In this document: positions 7,225 through 15,400 of the stretch, one piece after another
Layout: every line of letters begins with the position of its first letter
Position numbering within the stretch: the first letter of the stretch is position 1
NCBI GenBank assembly: GCA_016177705.1
Contig: JACOUT010000004.1
Span: 372,001 to 436,000, forward strand
DNA length: 64,000 bases
Direction of reading: 5' to 3'
Source: Deltaproteobacteria bacterium
Lineage (GTDB): Bacteria > Myxococcota > UBA727 > VGSZ01
Program-made: the position numbers and the translations under genes
The notes under the pieces: generated by a model
Databases searched by the model: none
Told to the model about the DNA's origin: nothing
Seen by the model: only the letters and a program-made list of their open reading frames with translations

Positions 7225-8544
7225 ATGCCCAAGAAGCCGCCCACCCCCGCCGCTGGCCGTGAGGCCGTGCTGGTCGACGCCGCGCGCACCGCCTTCGCGC
7301 GCTCGAACGGCGTCTGGTCCGAGCTGATGGCCTACGAGCTCGGCCGCGCCGCCATCGCCGGCCTGCTCGCCAAGACCGGCCTCGATCCCAAGCAGGTCGA
7401 CCTCGTCAGCATGGGCACGGTGGTGCAGGACCCGCGCACCTCGAACCTGGCGCGCGAGGCCATGCTCGGCGCCGGCATGCCGAGCACCACGCCGGCCTTC
7501 ACCACCACGCTCGCCTGCATCTCGGCGAACGTGGCCGCCACCACGGTGGTCGATCAGATCCAGCTCGGCCGCGTCGACGTGGCCATTGCGGGCGGCGCCG
7601 AGAGCCTCTCCGATCCGCCCATCCGCTTGTCGAAGAACCTGCGCCAGGCGCTGGTGAAGTCGCAAAAGGCCAAGGGCGCCAAAGGCTATCTCGAGATCGT
7701 CAAGGAGCTCTCCCCCGAAGACCTCATCCCCGACGTCCCCTCGGCCGCCGAGTTCTCGACCGGGCTCACCATGGGCGAGAGCTGCGAGCGCTTCGCCAAG
7801 CGCGTGGGCGTGTCGCGCAAGGAGAGCGACGAGTTCGCGGCGAGGAGCCACGTGCTGGCCGCGCGCGCCTGGAAGGAAGGCCGTTACGCCGACGAGGTGG
7901 TGGCAGTGCCGGTGCCGCCGAAGATGGAGCTCGTCAAAGAAGACGACGGCCCGCGCGGCGACACCACCGTCGAGACGCTCGCCGGCTTGCGGCCCGCCTT
8001 CGACAAGCAGTTCGGCCTCATCACCGCCGGCTCCTCGAGCTTCTTGACCGACGGCGGCAGCGCCGTCTTGTTCGTCGCCAAGGAGCGCTGCGACAAGCTC
8101 GGCCTCAAGGCGCGCGCCATCGTCAGGGACTACGTCTACGCCGCCGGCGATCCGCTCGAGGAGCTGCTCGCCGGCCCCGCGCTCGCGGTGCCGCTGCTGC
8201 TCGAGAGAAACGGCCTGCAGGCGCGCGACGTCGGTGTCTGGGAGATCCACGAGGCCTTCGCCGCGCAGGTGGTCGCCAACCTCAAGCTGCTCGCCGACAA
8301 GAAGTTCCTCGAGGAGCGCGTCGGCGTGCGCCTGGCGCCCATCGACATCCCGCTCGACCGCGTCAACCCGTGGGGCGGCTCGCTCTCCATCGGCCACCCC
8401 TTCGGCGCCACCGGCGGACGCCTGTTGTCCACGGCGTCGCGTCGCTTGCAGGTGAGCGGCGAGCGCTACGCCATCGTCACCGGCTGCGCGGCAGGCGGGC
8501 ACGGCTCGGCCATCCTCCTCGAGAACCCCAACGCCTCGCGCTGA
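7225..8544 (+). CDS. fadI: acetyl-CoA acyltransferase (3-ketoacyl-CoA thiolase), FadI/FadA type
   Basis: This 439-residue thiolase catalyses the last step of beta-oxidation, cleaving 3-ketoacyl-CoA with CoA to acetyl-CoA and a shortened acyl-CoA. The nucleophile is Cys98 in TTLACISAN; the C-terminal catalytic pieces are NPWGGSLSIGHPFGATGGR (His) and TGCAAGGHGSA (second Cys, replacing the usual CIGGGQG). Length and the loop region fit the trifunctional-enzyme beta subunit (FadI) better than FadA, but the assignment between the two is not certain. Start ATG 7225 follows GAGGAG. It is the first gene of a tight three-gene operon with fadJ and an acyl-CoA dehydrogenase. Confidence 0.93.
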   Translation: MPKKPPTPAAGREAVLVDAARTAFARSNGVWSELMAYELGRAAIAGLLAKTGLDPKQVDLVSMGTVVQDPRTSNLAREAMLGAGMPSTTPAFTTTLACISANVAATTVVDQIQLGRVDVAIAGGAESLSDPPIRLSKNLRQALVKSQKAKGAKGYLEIVKELSPEDLIPDVPSAAEFSTGLTMGESCERFAKRVGVSRKESDEFAARSHVLAARAWKEGRYADEVVAVPVPPKMELVKEDDGPRGDTTVETLAGLRPAFDKQFGLITAGSSSFLTDGGSAVLFVAKERCDKLGLKARAIVRDYVYAAGDPLEELLAGPALAVPLLLERNGLQARDVGVWEIHEAFAAQVVANLKLLADKKFLEERVGVRLAPIDIPLDRVNPWGGSLSIGHPFGATGGRLLSTASRRLQVSGERYAIVTGCAAGGHGSAILLENPNASR

Positions 8545-8556
8545 ACGGAGACCACC

Positions 8557-10854
8557 ATGACCTCCAGCACCACCTCCGGCACGACCGCTACGTCCTCGAA
8601 GAAGAGCGGCGAGGGCGCGCCGGTGAACGGCCAGCCGCACGGCGCCGCCGAGGCACTGACCCTCAGGGTCGTCGACAACGTCGCCGTCATCACCATCGAC
8701 GTCCCCGGCGAGAAGCAAAACACCCTGTCGGAGAAGACCAAGCACGGCTTCTCGGTGTGTTTCGAGCGCGTGGCGTCGGACCCGGCCATCGAGGGCGCGG
8801 TCTTGATCAGCGGCAAGCCCGACTTCATCGCGGGCGCCGACATCTCGATGATCCAGACCAGGAAGAGCCCCGCCGAGGTCGAGCGCCTGTCGCGCGAGAT
8901 GCAGCAGCAGCTCAGCCTGCTCGAGCAGAGCAAGAAGCCCATCGTCGCCGCCATCAGCGGCGCCTGCATGGGCGGCGGCCTCGAGATCGCGCTCGCGTGC
9001 CACTACCGCATCGCCACCGACCACCCGAAGACGGTGCTGTCGCTCCCCGAGGTGATGCTCGGCCTGCTGCCGGGCGGCGGCGGCACGCAACGCCTGCCCG
9101 CGCTCGTCGGCATTCAGGCCGCGCTCGACATGATGCTCACCGGCAAGAACGTGCGCGCACGCAAAGCCAAGCGCATGGGCTTGGTCGACGCCGTCACCGT
9201 GCCCTACGGCCTGGAAGACGCTGCCGTGACCACGTGCAAGCGGCTCATCAAGGGCGAGATCTCGCACCAGCAACCGAAGAAGAAGCTGCCCGAGCGCGCC
9301 ACCGAGGCCGCGCTCGAGGACAACCCCGCGGGTCGCGCCATCCTGTTCCGTCAGGCGCGGCAAATGGTGATGGAGAAGACGGGCGGCCTGTACCCGGCGC
9401 CGCTCGCCATCATCGACGTCGTCGAGGCGGGCGCCGGCAAGGGGCTCGAGGCGGGCTACGCCGAGGAGAGCCGCCGCTTCGGCGAGCTGGTGATGTCGAA
9501 AGAGGCCGCCGCCCTGATGACGCTGTTCTTTGCCCAGACCGCCCTCAAGAAGAACCGCTTCGGCAAGGCCGCCACGCAGGTGAACACCCTGGGCGTGCTC
9601 GGCGCCGGCCTGATGGGAGCCGGCATCGCCGAGGTGACGGTGCAAAAGGGCGTGCGCGTCTTGTTGAAGGACGTGAGTGCCGAGGCGCTCGCGCGCGGCC
9701 AGAAGGCCATCTGGGGCGACTTCGACAAGCGCGTGCGCTCGCACGCCATGACGCCGTTCGAGCGCGACCGCACCTTCTCCGGCGTGGTGCCGAAGATCGA
9801 CTACCGCGGCTTCGAGGCCTGTGAGCTGGTGATCGAGGCGGTGTTCGAGGACCTGGCGCTCAAGCACAAGCTCATCAAGGAGCTCGAGGACAACGTGCGC
9901 GCCGACTGCGTGATCGCCTCGAACACGTCGGCGCTGCCCATCACCAAGCTCGCGGAAGCGAGCAAGCGGCCGCAGAACATCATCGGCATGCACTACTTTT
10001 CGCCGGTGCCGAAGATGCCGTTGCTCGAGATCATCGTGCACAAGGGCACCTCCAAGGAGGCCAAGGCGCTCGCGGTCGACGTCGGCATCAGGCAGGGCAA
10101 GACCGTCATCGTGGTCAACGACGGCCCCGGCTTCTACACGAGCCGCATCCTCGGCCCGCTGATGGACGAGGCCGCGCAGTGCGCGCTCGAGGGTGTCGAT
10201 CTGCACGTCATCGATCACGCGATGCGCCAGTGGGGCTTCCCGGTCGGGCCCATCACCTTGCTCGACGAGGTCGGTATCGACGTCGCCGCGCACGTGTCCA
10301 AGGACATGGCGCCGTTCTTCGAGCCGCGCTTCGGCCCGCGCGATCGGAGCGCGCTCGAGTCCATGGTCAAGGAGGGCTTCACCGGCAGGAAGGGCGGCAA
10401 GGGCTTCTTCATGTACGAGAAGCACAAGCAGTCGCCGGTCGAGAAGGCGCGCGCCATCGTCGAGAAGGCGATGGGCGCGGGCAAGAAGGACAAGCCCTAC
10501 AACCCGGGCGCGCTCGCCATCCTCGAGCGGCACGGCGTCAAGCACGGCAGCAAGAAGGACGTCGACCAGCGCGAGCTGCAGGAGCGCATCGGCTTGCGCA
10601 TGGTCAACGAGGCGGTGCAGTGCCTGCAGGAGGGCATCCTCGAGAACGCCGTCGACGGCGACGCCGGCGCGGTCTTCGGCCTCGGCTTCCCGCCCATGAC
10701 CGGCGGGCCGTTCCGCTACGTCGACGCGGTGGGCGCCTCCACCGTGGTGTCGACGCTCGAGCGCTTCGCCGCCAAGTACGGCAAGCGCTTCAAGCCGGCC
10801 GAGCTGCTCGTCGATCAGGCCAAGAACGGCAAGCGCTTCCACGCGAAGGGCTGA
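8557..10854 (+). CDS. fadJ: fatty oxidation complex alpha subunit: enoyl-CoA hydratase / 3-hydroxyacyl-CoA dehydrogenase
   Basis: This 765-residue bifunctional enzyme follows the thiolase by 12 bases, with GGAG before ATG 8557. The first ~35 residues are a low-complexity Ser/Thr tail. Residues ~38-250 form the crotonase domain: PDFIAGADISM and GACMGGGLEIALAC (oxyanion hole and catalytic Glu) and LPEVMLGLLPGGGGTQRL (second Glu). From ~345 there is an NAD-binding Rossmann motif GAGLMGAGIAE, then HYFSPVPKMPLLEI with the catalytic His and two C-terminal dehydrogenase domains. It hydrates enoyl-CoA and oxidises 3-hydroxyacyl-CoA, feeding the thiolase; together they form an alpha/beta complex in the cytoplasm. 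Confidence 0.95.
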   Translation: MTSSTTSGTTATSSKKSGEGAPVNGQPHGAAEALTLRVVDNVAVITIDVPGEKQNTLSEKTKHGFSVCFERVASDPAIEGAVLISGKPDFIAGADISMIQTRKSPAEVERLSREMQQQLSLLEQSKKPIVAAISGACMGGGLEIALACHYRIATDHPKTVLSLPEVMLGLLPGGGGTQRLPALVGIQAALDMMLTGKNVRARKAKRMGLVDAVTVPYGLEDAAVTTCKRLIKGEISHQQPKKKLPERATEAALEDNPAGRAILFRQARQMVMEKTGGLYPAPLAIIDVVEAGAGKGLEAGYAEESRRFGELVMSKEAAALMTLFFAQTALKKNRFGKAATQVNTLGVLGAGLMGAGIAEVTVQKGVRVLLKDVSAEALARGQKAIWGDFDKRVRSHAMTPFERDRTFSGVVPKIDYRGFEACELVIEAVFEDLALKHKLIKELEDNVRADCVIASNTSALPITKLAEASKRPQNIIGMHYFSPVPKMPLLEIIVHKGTSKEAKALAVDVGIRQGKTVIVVNDGPGFYTSRILGPLMDEAAQCALEGVDLHVIDHAMRQWGFPVGPITLLDEVGIDVAAHVSKDMAPFFEPRFGPRDRSALESMVKEGFTGRKGGKGFFMYEKHKQSPVEKARAIVEKAMGAGKKDKPYNPGALAILERHGVKHGSKKDVDQRELQERIGLRMVNEAVQCLQEGILENAVDGDAGAVFGLGFPPMTGGPFRYVDAVGASTVVSTLERFAAKYGKRFKPAELLVDQAKNGKRFHAKG

Positions 10855-10868
10855 GGGAGTTTCGAGCC

Positions 10869-12020
10869 ATGCACGAGTCCATGTACGACGACGATCTCAG
10901 GACCTTCCGCGACGCGTTCAAGAAGTTCCTCGACAAAGAGGTCAAGCCCTTCCACGCGCAGTGGGAGCACGAGGGCATGGTGCCGCGCTCCCTGTGGGAG
11001 AAGGCGGGCGCCGCGGGCTTCCTGTGCATCCCGACGGCCACGGAGTACGGCGGCAGCGCCTTGCCGTTCCGCTACGCCGCCGTGGTGCAGGAAGAGACCA
11101 GCCGGGCGCACGCGTCCGGCGTGGGCTTCTCGCTCCACTCCGACATCGTGGTGCCCTACATCGAGAACTTCGGCAGCGACGAGCAGAAGAAGCAATGGCT
11201 GCCCGGCATGGCGACCGGCAAGATCATCGGCGCCATCGCCATGACCGAGCCGGGTACCGGCAGCGACCTGCAGGCGATGACGTGCAAGGCGCGCCTCGAC
11301 GGCGACGAGTGGGTCATCAACGGCAGCAAGACCTTCATCTCGAACGGTCAGCTCTGCGACCTGACCATCGTCGCCTGCCGCACCGAGATCCCTGGACAGG
11401 ACGCTGCGACCGGCTGGCAGAGCATGAGCCTGTTCCTGGTGCCGTCTTCGGCCAAGGGCTTCGTGCGCGGCAAGCGGCTCGAGAAGATCGGCATGCATGC
11501 GCAGGACACCTCGGAGATGCACTTCGAGGAGTGCCGGGTACCCAAGAGCTACCTGCTCGGCGAGATCGGGCAGGGTTTTCTCTACCTGATGCGCCAGCTC
11601 GCGCAGGAGCGTTTGATCATCGCCATCGCCAACGTGGCCGGCGCCGAGGAGACGCTCGCGCACACCATCGAGTACTGCAAAGAGCGCAAGGCCTTCGGCA
11701 AGCCGATCTCGGCGTTCCAGAACACCAAGTTCCGGCTCGCCGAGATGGCCACCGAGATCAAGCTCGGCCGCGTCTTCGTCGACGACTGCATCCGCCGCCT
11801 CGAGCAGGGGGAGAACCTCACCGTCGAGGGCAGCATGGCCAAGTATTGGTGCAGCGAGATGCTCGGGCGCGTGGTCGACGGCTGTCTGCAGCTCTTCGGC
11901 GGCTACGGGTACATGATGGAGTACCCGATCGCGAAGGCGTACCTCGATGCTCGCGTGCAGCGCATCTATGGCGGCACGACAGAGATCATGAAGGAGATCA
12001 TCGCGCGCTCGCTCGTGTGA
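10869..12020 (+). CDS. acyl-CoA dehydrogenase, long-chain (ACADL) type
   Basis: This 383-residue protein has the standard acyl-CoA dehydrogenase length. The FAD segment is IAMTEPGTGSDLQ. The usual catalytic-glutamate position near the C-terminus reads IYGGTTEIM, with Gly instead of Glu, so the base is probably Glu247 in LAQERLIIAI, as in long-chain and isovaleryl-CoA dehydrogenases. Local sequence (MAKYWCSEM, YPIAKAYLDARVQ, IYGGTTEIMKEIIAR) strongly resembles mammalian ACADL. It is the last gene of the operon, 14 bases after fadJ, and supplies the first oxidation step for the same pathway. It belongs to a different subfamily from the dehydrogenase at 4050-5873. Confidence 0.94.
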   Translation: MHESMYDDDLRTFRDAFKKFLDKEVKPFHAQWEHEGMVPRSLWEKAGAAGFLCIPTATEYGGSALPFRYAAVVQEETSRAHASGVGFSLHSDIVVPYIENFGSDEQKKQWLPGMATGKIIGAIAMTEPGTGSDLQAMTCKARLDGDEWVINGSKTFISNGQLCDLTIVACRTEIPGQDAATGWQSMSLFLVPSSAKGFVRGKRLEKIGMHAQDTSEMHFEECRVPKSYLLGEIGQGFLYLMRQLAQERLIIAIANVAGAEETLAHTIEYCKERKAFGKPISAFQNTKFRLAEMATEIKLGRVFVDDCIRRLEQGENLTVEGSMAKYWCSEMLGRVVDGCLQLFGGYGYMMEYPIAKAYLDARVQRIYGGTTEIMKEIIARSLV

Positions 12021-12033
12021 GGCGGGCGCGGTG

Positions 12034-12429
12034 TCAGGTCCGGCTGCGCTCTCGCGCGGCCGCTGAAGTGCGCGCCGGCATGCCCTCCACGAGTTGCACC
12101 AGGCGCCCGAGCCGCAGCCCCTTTTCGACGAACTGGGCGTTGCCGTGCAGCGACGCCATGGCGCGCGCCTGCTCGGAGGCCGCCGCGCTCACCAGCAGCA
12201 CCGGCACGTGCTGCGTGCGTCGATCGCGCGCCAGCAGCTCGAGTGCGCCGGTTCCGGAGAGGCCGGGCAAGCCGCAATCGAGCACGACCACGTCGGCGCC
12301 GATGGCGGCGACCGTGTTCACCAGCCCGAAGGCCGAGGGAAGCTCGTCGACAGCGTGGCCGTGAGCGAGCAGCGCCTTGCCGACCAGGAATCGGAAGTCC
12401 GCATCGTCGTCGACGACCAGCACCCGCAT
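12034..12429 (-). CDS. single-domain response regulator (receiver only)
   Basis: The 131-residue protein is one receiver domain: acidic pocket Asp7-Asp8-Asp9, phosphoacceptor Asp51 in VVLDCGLPG, Ser81 (LLVSAA) in place of Thr, and the conserved Lys103 (FVEKG). There is no output domain, so it presumably transmits phosphorylation by protein contact, as CheY-like proteins do. No histidine kinase lies in the window, so its partner is unknown. ATG 12429 begins the domain directly and has only a weak G-rich ribosome site. It converges with the beta-oxidation operon, 13 bases apart. Confidence 0.88.
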   Translation of the reverse strand: MRVLVVDDDADFRFLVGKALLAHGHAVDELPSAFGLVNTVAAIGADVVVLDCGLPGLSGTGALELLARDRRTQHVPVLLVSAAASEQARAMASLHGNAQFVEKGLRLGRLVQLVEGMPARTSAAARERSRT

Positions 12430-12469
12430 GGACACCCCCGCCCAGGTGTCGCGCGTCAGGCGTGCTGCG

Positions 12470-13753
12470 TCAATTCGGTCCGTGACAGGAGCGCCGCCGG
12501 CGGATGTGCAGCAGCACCAACACGAGCGCCGGCGGCAGCGGCGCGCCACCGGCGGCGCAGCCCGTCGGCGCAGGGGGCGGCTCGTTGTCGCCGCTGTCGT
12601 CGGCGTTCGCGTCGCCGGCCGCGTCGTCTGGCTCGTCGGCCGGGTCAGCGTCGGGCGGCGCGACACAGGCATCCTCCGCGCAACTTGGATCCGGCAGGCC
12701 GCAGCCGCAGTCGCACTCCTCGTCATCGAGGTCCTCGATTGGGCAGGTCCACGAGCCCACCGCGGGGCAGGCCTGCCGGAAGTCCGCGCAGCAGTCGCCG
12801 CTCACCTCGCACAGCGGATCGCAGTAGCAGGAGCCGTCGTACGACACGCCGACCTCGCACGAGCCCGCGCACGACGCCGGGTTCTCCGGCGGCGGCGGGG
12901 GTGGCGGCAGGTCGACGCTGCCGCTCTCACCGCTCCACGCGCCGCCGCTCGCCTCGGCGACGAAGTCGGCGAACGCTCCGAACAGCGTGTAGATGCCGCC
13001 GTTGCCGCACGAGCCGTCGCCGAGCCAGGAGCCGCGCGAGGTGATGCCGGCCAGGTGCATGACGCCGTCGACCTCGACATAGGCCGGCCCGCCGGAGTCG
13101 CCGTTGCACGTGTCCGGCAGGCCCGGGCCGCCCACCAGCATCTCCGAGGCAGAGCGGCGCGAAAACGGCGCGGTGGCGACGTTGAGCTGGCCGTAGCCGG
13201 CGCTCGCGTCGTCGGCGGTGAGGCCGAAGCCGGCGAGCACGATGTCGGTGCCTTCGGTGAGCACGACATCGAAGCTCGGCTGGCTCAGCACCGGCGCGGG
13301 CGTCACTCCCGGCACGTCGGCGGCCAGCACCACCACGCCGATGTCGCGCTCGTCCGAGAGCCCGGCGGGATCCTCGGTGGGGAAGCCGCGCTCGGTGAAC
13401 TCGGGGTGCGGCGTCAGCGACGCGACCGCGTGGTGATGGGAGGCGTCGGCATCCGCGGGGCGCACGGCGCCGGTCACGATCTCGAGGATGGAGGCGTCCA
13501 CGCCGGCGAGACAGTGCGCTGCGGTGGCCACCACGCGCGGTGCCACCAGCGTGCCGGTGCAGCCGGAGTCGCCCATGTCGGTGAAGAAGAGAGACACCGT
13601 GGGGCCGACCGCGCCGTCATCCGTTACGGCGCTGCCACCGACCACCGCCAGCGCGCGGGCGGAGCGAGCGTCGGCACCCACATCGGCGAGGCAGCCGCCG
13701 AGCAGCGCCGGCGCCAGCGAAGCGATGCCGAGGAAGAGCGTCGTTGGTCGCAT
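12470..13753 (-). CDS. trypsin-like serine protease lipoprotein with somatomedin-B domain and C-terminal anchor
   Basis: This 427-residue secreted protein has a lipobox LLGGC (Cys21). Residues ~38-265 are an S1 protease with a complete triad: His80 (TAAHC), Asp137 (ERDIGVV), Ser220 (CNGDSGGP). After a polyproline hinge, residues 295-329 carry eight cysteines spaced +4,+10,+2,+4,+6,+1,+7, which is exactly the somatomedin-B spacing of human vitronectin. A second small Cys cluster and an acidic linker follow. The C-terminus (GCAAGG, hydrophobic stretch, then HIRRRR) looks like a MYXO-CTERM-type sorting tail. Start ATG 13753 follows GGGAGGT. Substrate is unknown; attachment and protein-protein binding outside the cell are likely. 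Confidence 0.9.
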   Translation of the reverse strand: MRPTTLFLGIASLAPALLGGCLADVGADARSARALAVVGGSAVTDDGAVGPTVSLFFTDMGDSGCTGTLVAPRVVATAAHCLAGVDASILEIVTGAVRPADADASHHHAVASLTPHPEFTERGFPTEDPAGLSDERDIGVVVLAADVPGVTPAPVLSQPSFDVVLTEGTDIVLAGFGLTADDASAGYGQLNVATAPFSRRSASEMLVGGPGLPDTCNGDSGGPAYVEVDGVMHLAGITSRGSWLGDGSCGNGGIYTLFGAFADFVAEASGGAWSGESGSVDLPPPPPPPENPASCAGSCEVGVSYDGSCYCDPLCEVSGDCCADFRQACPAVGSWTCPIEDLDDEECDCGCGLPDPSCAEDACVAPPDADPADEPDDAAGDANADDSGDNEPPPAPTGCAAGGAPLPPALVLVLLHIRRRRSCHGPN

Positions 13754-13843
13754 GCGGACCTCCCGAGGAGTGTTATCGGTGCGCGGATCGCGGCGGTCGG
13801 CGGCCGTTGTCGGTCGATCGCCGTAGCGACCGTCGCGGCGCGG

Positions 13844-15283
13844 CTACTCGGTCGCGACCTCGAGCAGCTGGAAGCCCCACGGGGGCAACTCGACGAGGTA
13901 GTGCGCGTCGAGAATGGCCGCGCTCGCTGCGCCGGCGTACAGATCGAGCGGCTGCTGTTGCGCGAGCACGTCGGTCGCCGTCAGATCGACGTCGAGCTGC
14001 GCCGCGACGTCCTGCAGGTTGTAGACGAGCAAGGCCGTCTGCGAGCCGTCGCTCGCCGTGCGCAGCATCGCATAGCTCTGGGGGTCCGAGCCTGCCGGCA
14101 CGCGCGCCCGCGACGCTGACGGGAATAGCGCCGGGTTGGCGGCGACGGTGATCAGCACCTGCTCCCAGTCGGCCCGCAGTGTTGGTGCCCACGCCTGGTA
14201 CTGCTCGGAGTGCGGGGCGCCATAGGTGATGCCCGCGCCGGCGAGCAAGGCGGCCTCCTGCACGCGCATGCGCTCCTCGTCGGGGTACTCGGGACACTCG
14301 CCGTCTTGCCAGATGCTCCACGCGTGCGTCAGCTTGCCGAGCTGTCGCGCGTGGTCCGCGTGCGCGAGGCCCTGCTCCAGGTCCCCGATCGTCCAGTCAC
14401 CGAAGGCCACGAGCGCGTAGTCGTTCTCGCAGTCCTCGTCGTAGAGGTTGAACCACGACGTCAGCCCAAAGGCATCGTAGGCGTCCGCGTGCTCCGCCTC
14501 CGTCGACTCGAAGGTCAACCACTTGTCGCTCGCCGAGTGCGTCGTCGGCAGCTCCACCATCGCGCGCCGAAACGCCGGGTCGACGAACGCGGCGTCGAAC
14601 ATGAAGCCGTCGAGCCCCGTGTCGAGCCAGAAGCGCTCGAACCGCTCGATCTCGTCGAGCGCACCCGCTCGCGTGTGATCGAGCCCGGCCTCGCCCCACA
14701 GCGACCAGTACCAAGCCCCCGCGACGTCGCTGCGCTGCCAAGCGCTCGGCCCGGCGGCCGGCTCGGGCAGCGGTGCTGCGGGGTCGTCGGTCCAGGTGAA
14801 GGCGTCGACCTCGCGCGACGTGCGATCGCCGGCCGCGAACTGCCGCTCGGCGCTCACGAAGAGCTCGGACGCGCGGTCGACGTAGATGTTGACGAAGTAG
14901 GCGACCACTCGCATGCCGCGCTCGTGTGCGGCGCCGACCAGGGCGCGCCAGTCGTCCTCCGTGCCGCTCTGCGGCGGCGCCCGATAGAAGTCGAGCGGAT
15001 CGCAGCCGAGCCACTTCTCGGGGTCGCCGTCATAGGGCGCGTAGAAGCCGAGGATGCGGATGCCGCGCGCGTGCAGGTCGTCGAGGTCCGCGGTGATGTC
15101 CTCGAAGCGGATGCCGTCAGCCGTGTTGTAGAACCACAGCACGCCGTTGAGGTCGCGGAAGGACGCCGTGGGCGGTGGCACCTCGGTGTTGCTCGACGCG
15201 GCCGGCCGCTCGTCGTCGTCCAAGCCGGCGCTCGGCACACAGCCGAGCGCGAGCACGAGCAGCAGGGCGAACGCACGACGCAC
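13844..15283 (-). CDS. lipoprotein with alpha-amylase-like TIM-barrel domain
   Basis: This 479-residue protein starts at GTG 15283 after GGGAGG. MRRAFALLLVLALGC is a lipoprotein signal. The body resembles GH13-type barrels: FYNTADGIRFEDITADLDDLHARGIRILGF at the start (beta1 region), GLDGFMFDAAF at the place of the nucleophile strand (GFRxDA in amylases), and a Glu in WLTFESTEA that could be the acid/base. The final ~100 residues look like the C-terminal beta domain (ALLVYNLQ). Many Cys/Trp positions differ from known amylases and I cannot name the substrate; polysaccharide hydrolysis at the cell surface is an inference. Confidence 0.7.
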   Translation of the reverse strand: MRRAFALLLVLALGCVPSAGLDDDERPAASSNTEVPPPTASFRDLNGVLWFYNTADGIRFEDITADLDDLHARGIRILGFYAPYDGDPEKWLGCDPLDFYRAPPQSGTEDDWRALVGAAHERGMRVVAYFVNIYVDRASELFVSAERQFAAGDRTSREVDAFTWTDDPAAPLPEPAAGPSAWQRSDVAGAWYWSLWGEAGLDHTRAGALDEIERFERFWLDTGLDGFMFDAAFVDPAFRRAMVELPTTHSASDKWLTFESTEAEHADAYDAFGLTSWFNLYDEDCENDYALVAFGDWTIGDLEQGLAHADHARQLGKLTHAWSIWQDGECPEYPDEERMRVQEAALLAGAGITYGAPHSEQYQAWAPTLRADWEQVLITVAANPALFPSASRARVPAGSDPQSYAMLRTASDGSQTALLVYNLQDVAAQLDVDLTATDVLAQQQPLDLYAGAASAAILDAHYLVELPPWGFQLLEVATE

Positions 15284-15400
15284 GCGGCCTCCCGTGTCCG
15301 ACGGCGCTCGGCGCCTGGGTTGAGTATCGGGGCCGCCACGGCTGGCGTGCGTCGCTCCTCCAACCGGCGGATGCCGCAGCCGTGCTCGCGGTGCGCTTCG

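Noticed and set aside
7192..10842. very long open frame antisense to the thiolase and fadJ genes
   Set aside because: It is a mirror of high-GC coding sequence; the sense strand encodes two clear enzymes with all motifs, and the antisense product has no family features.
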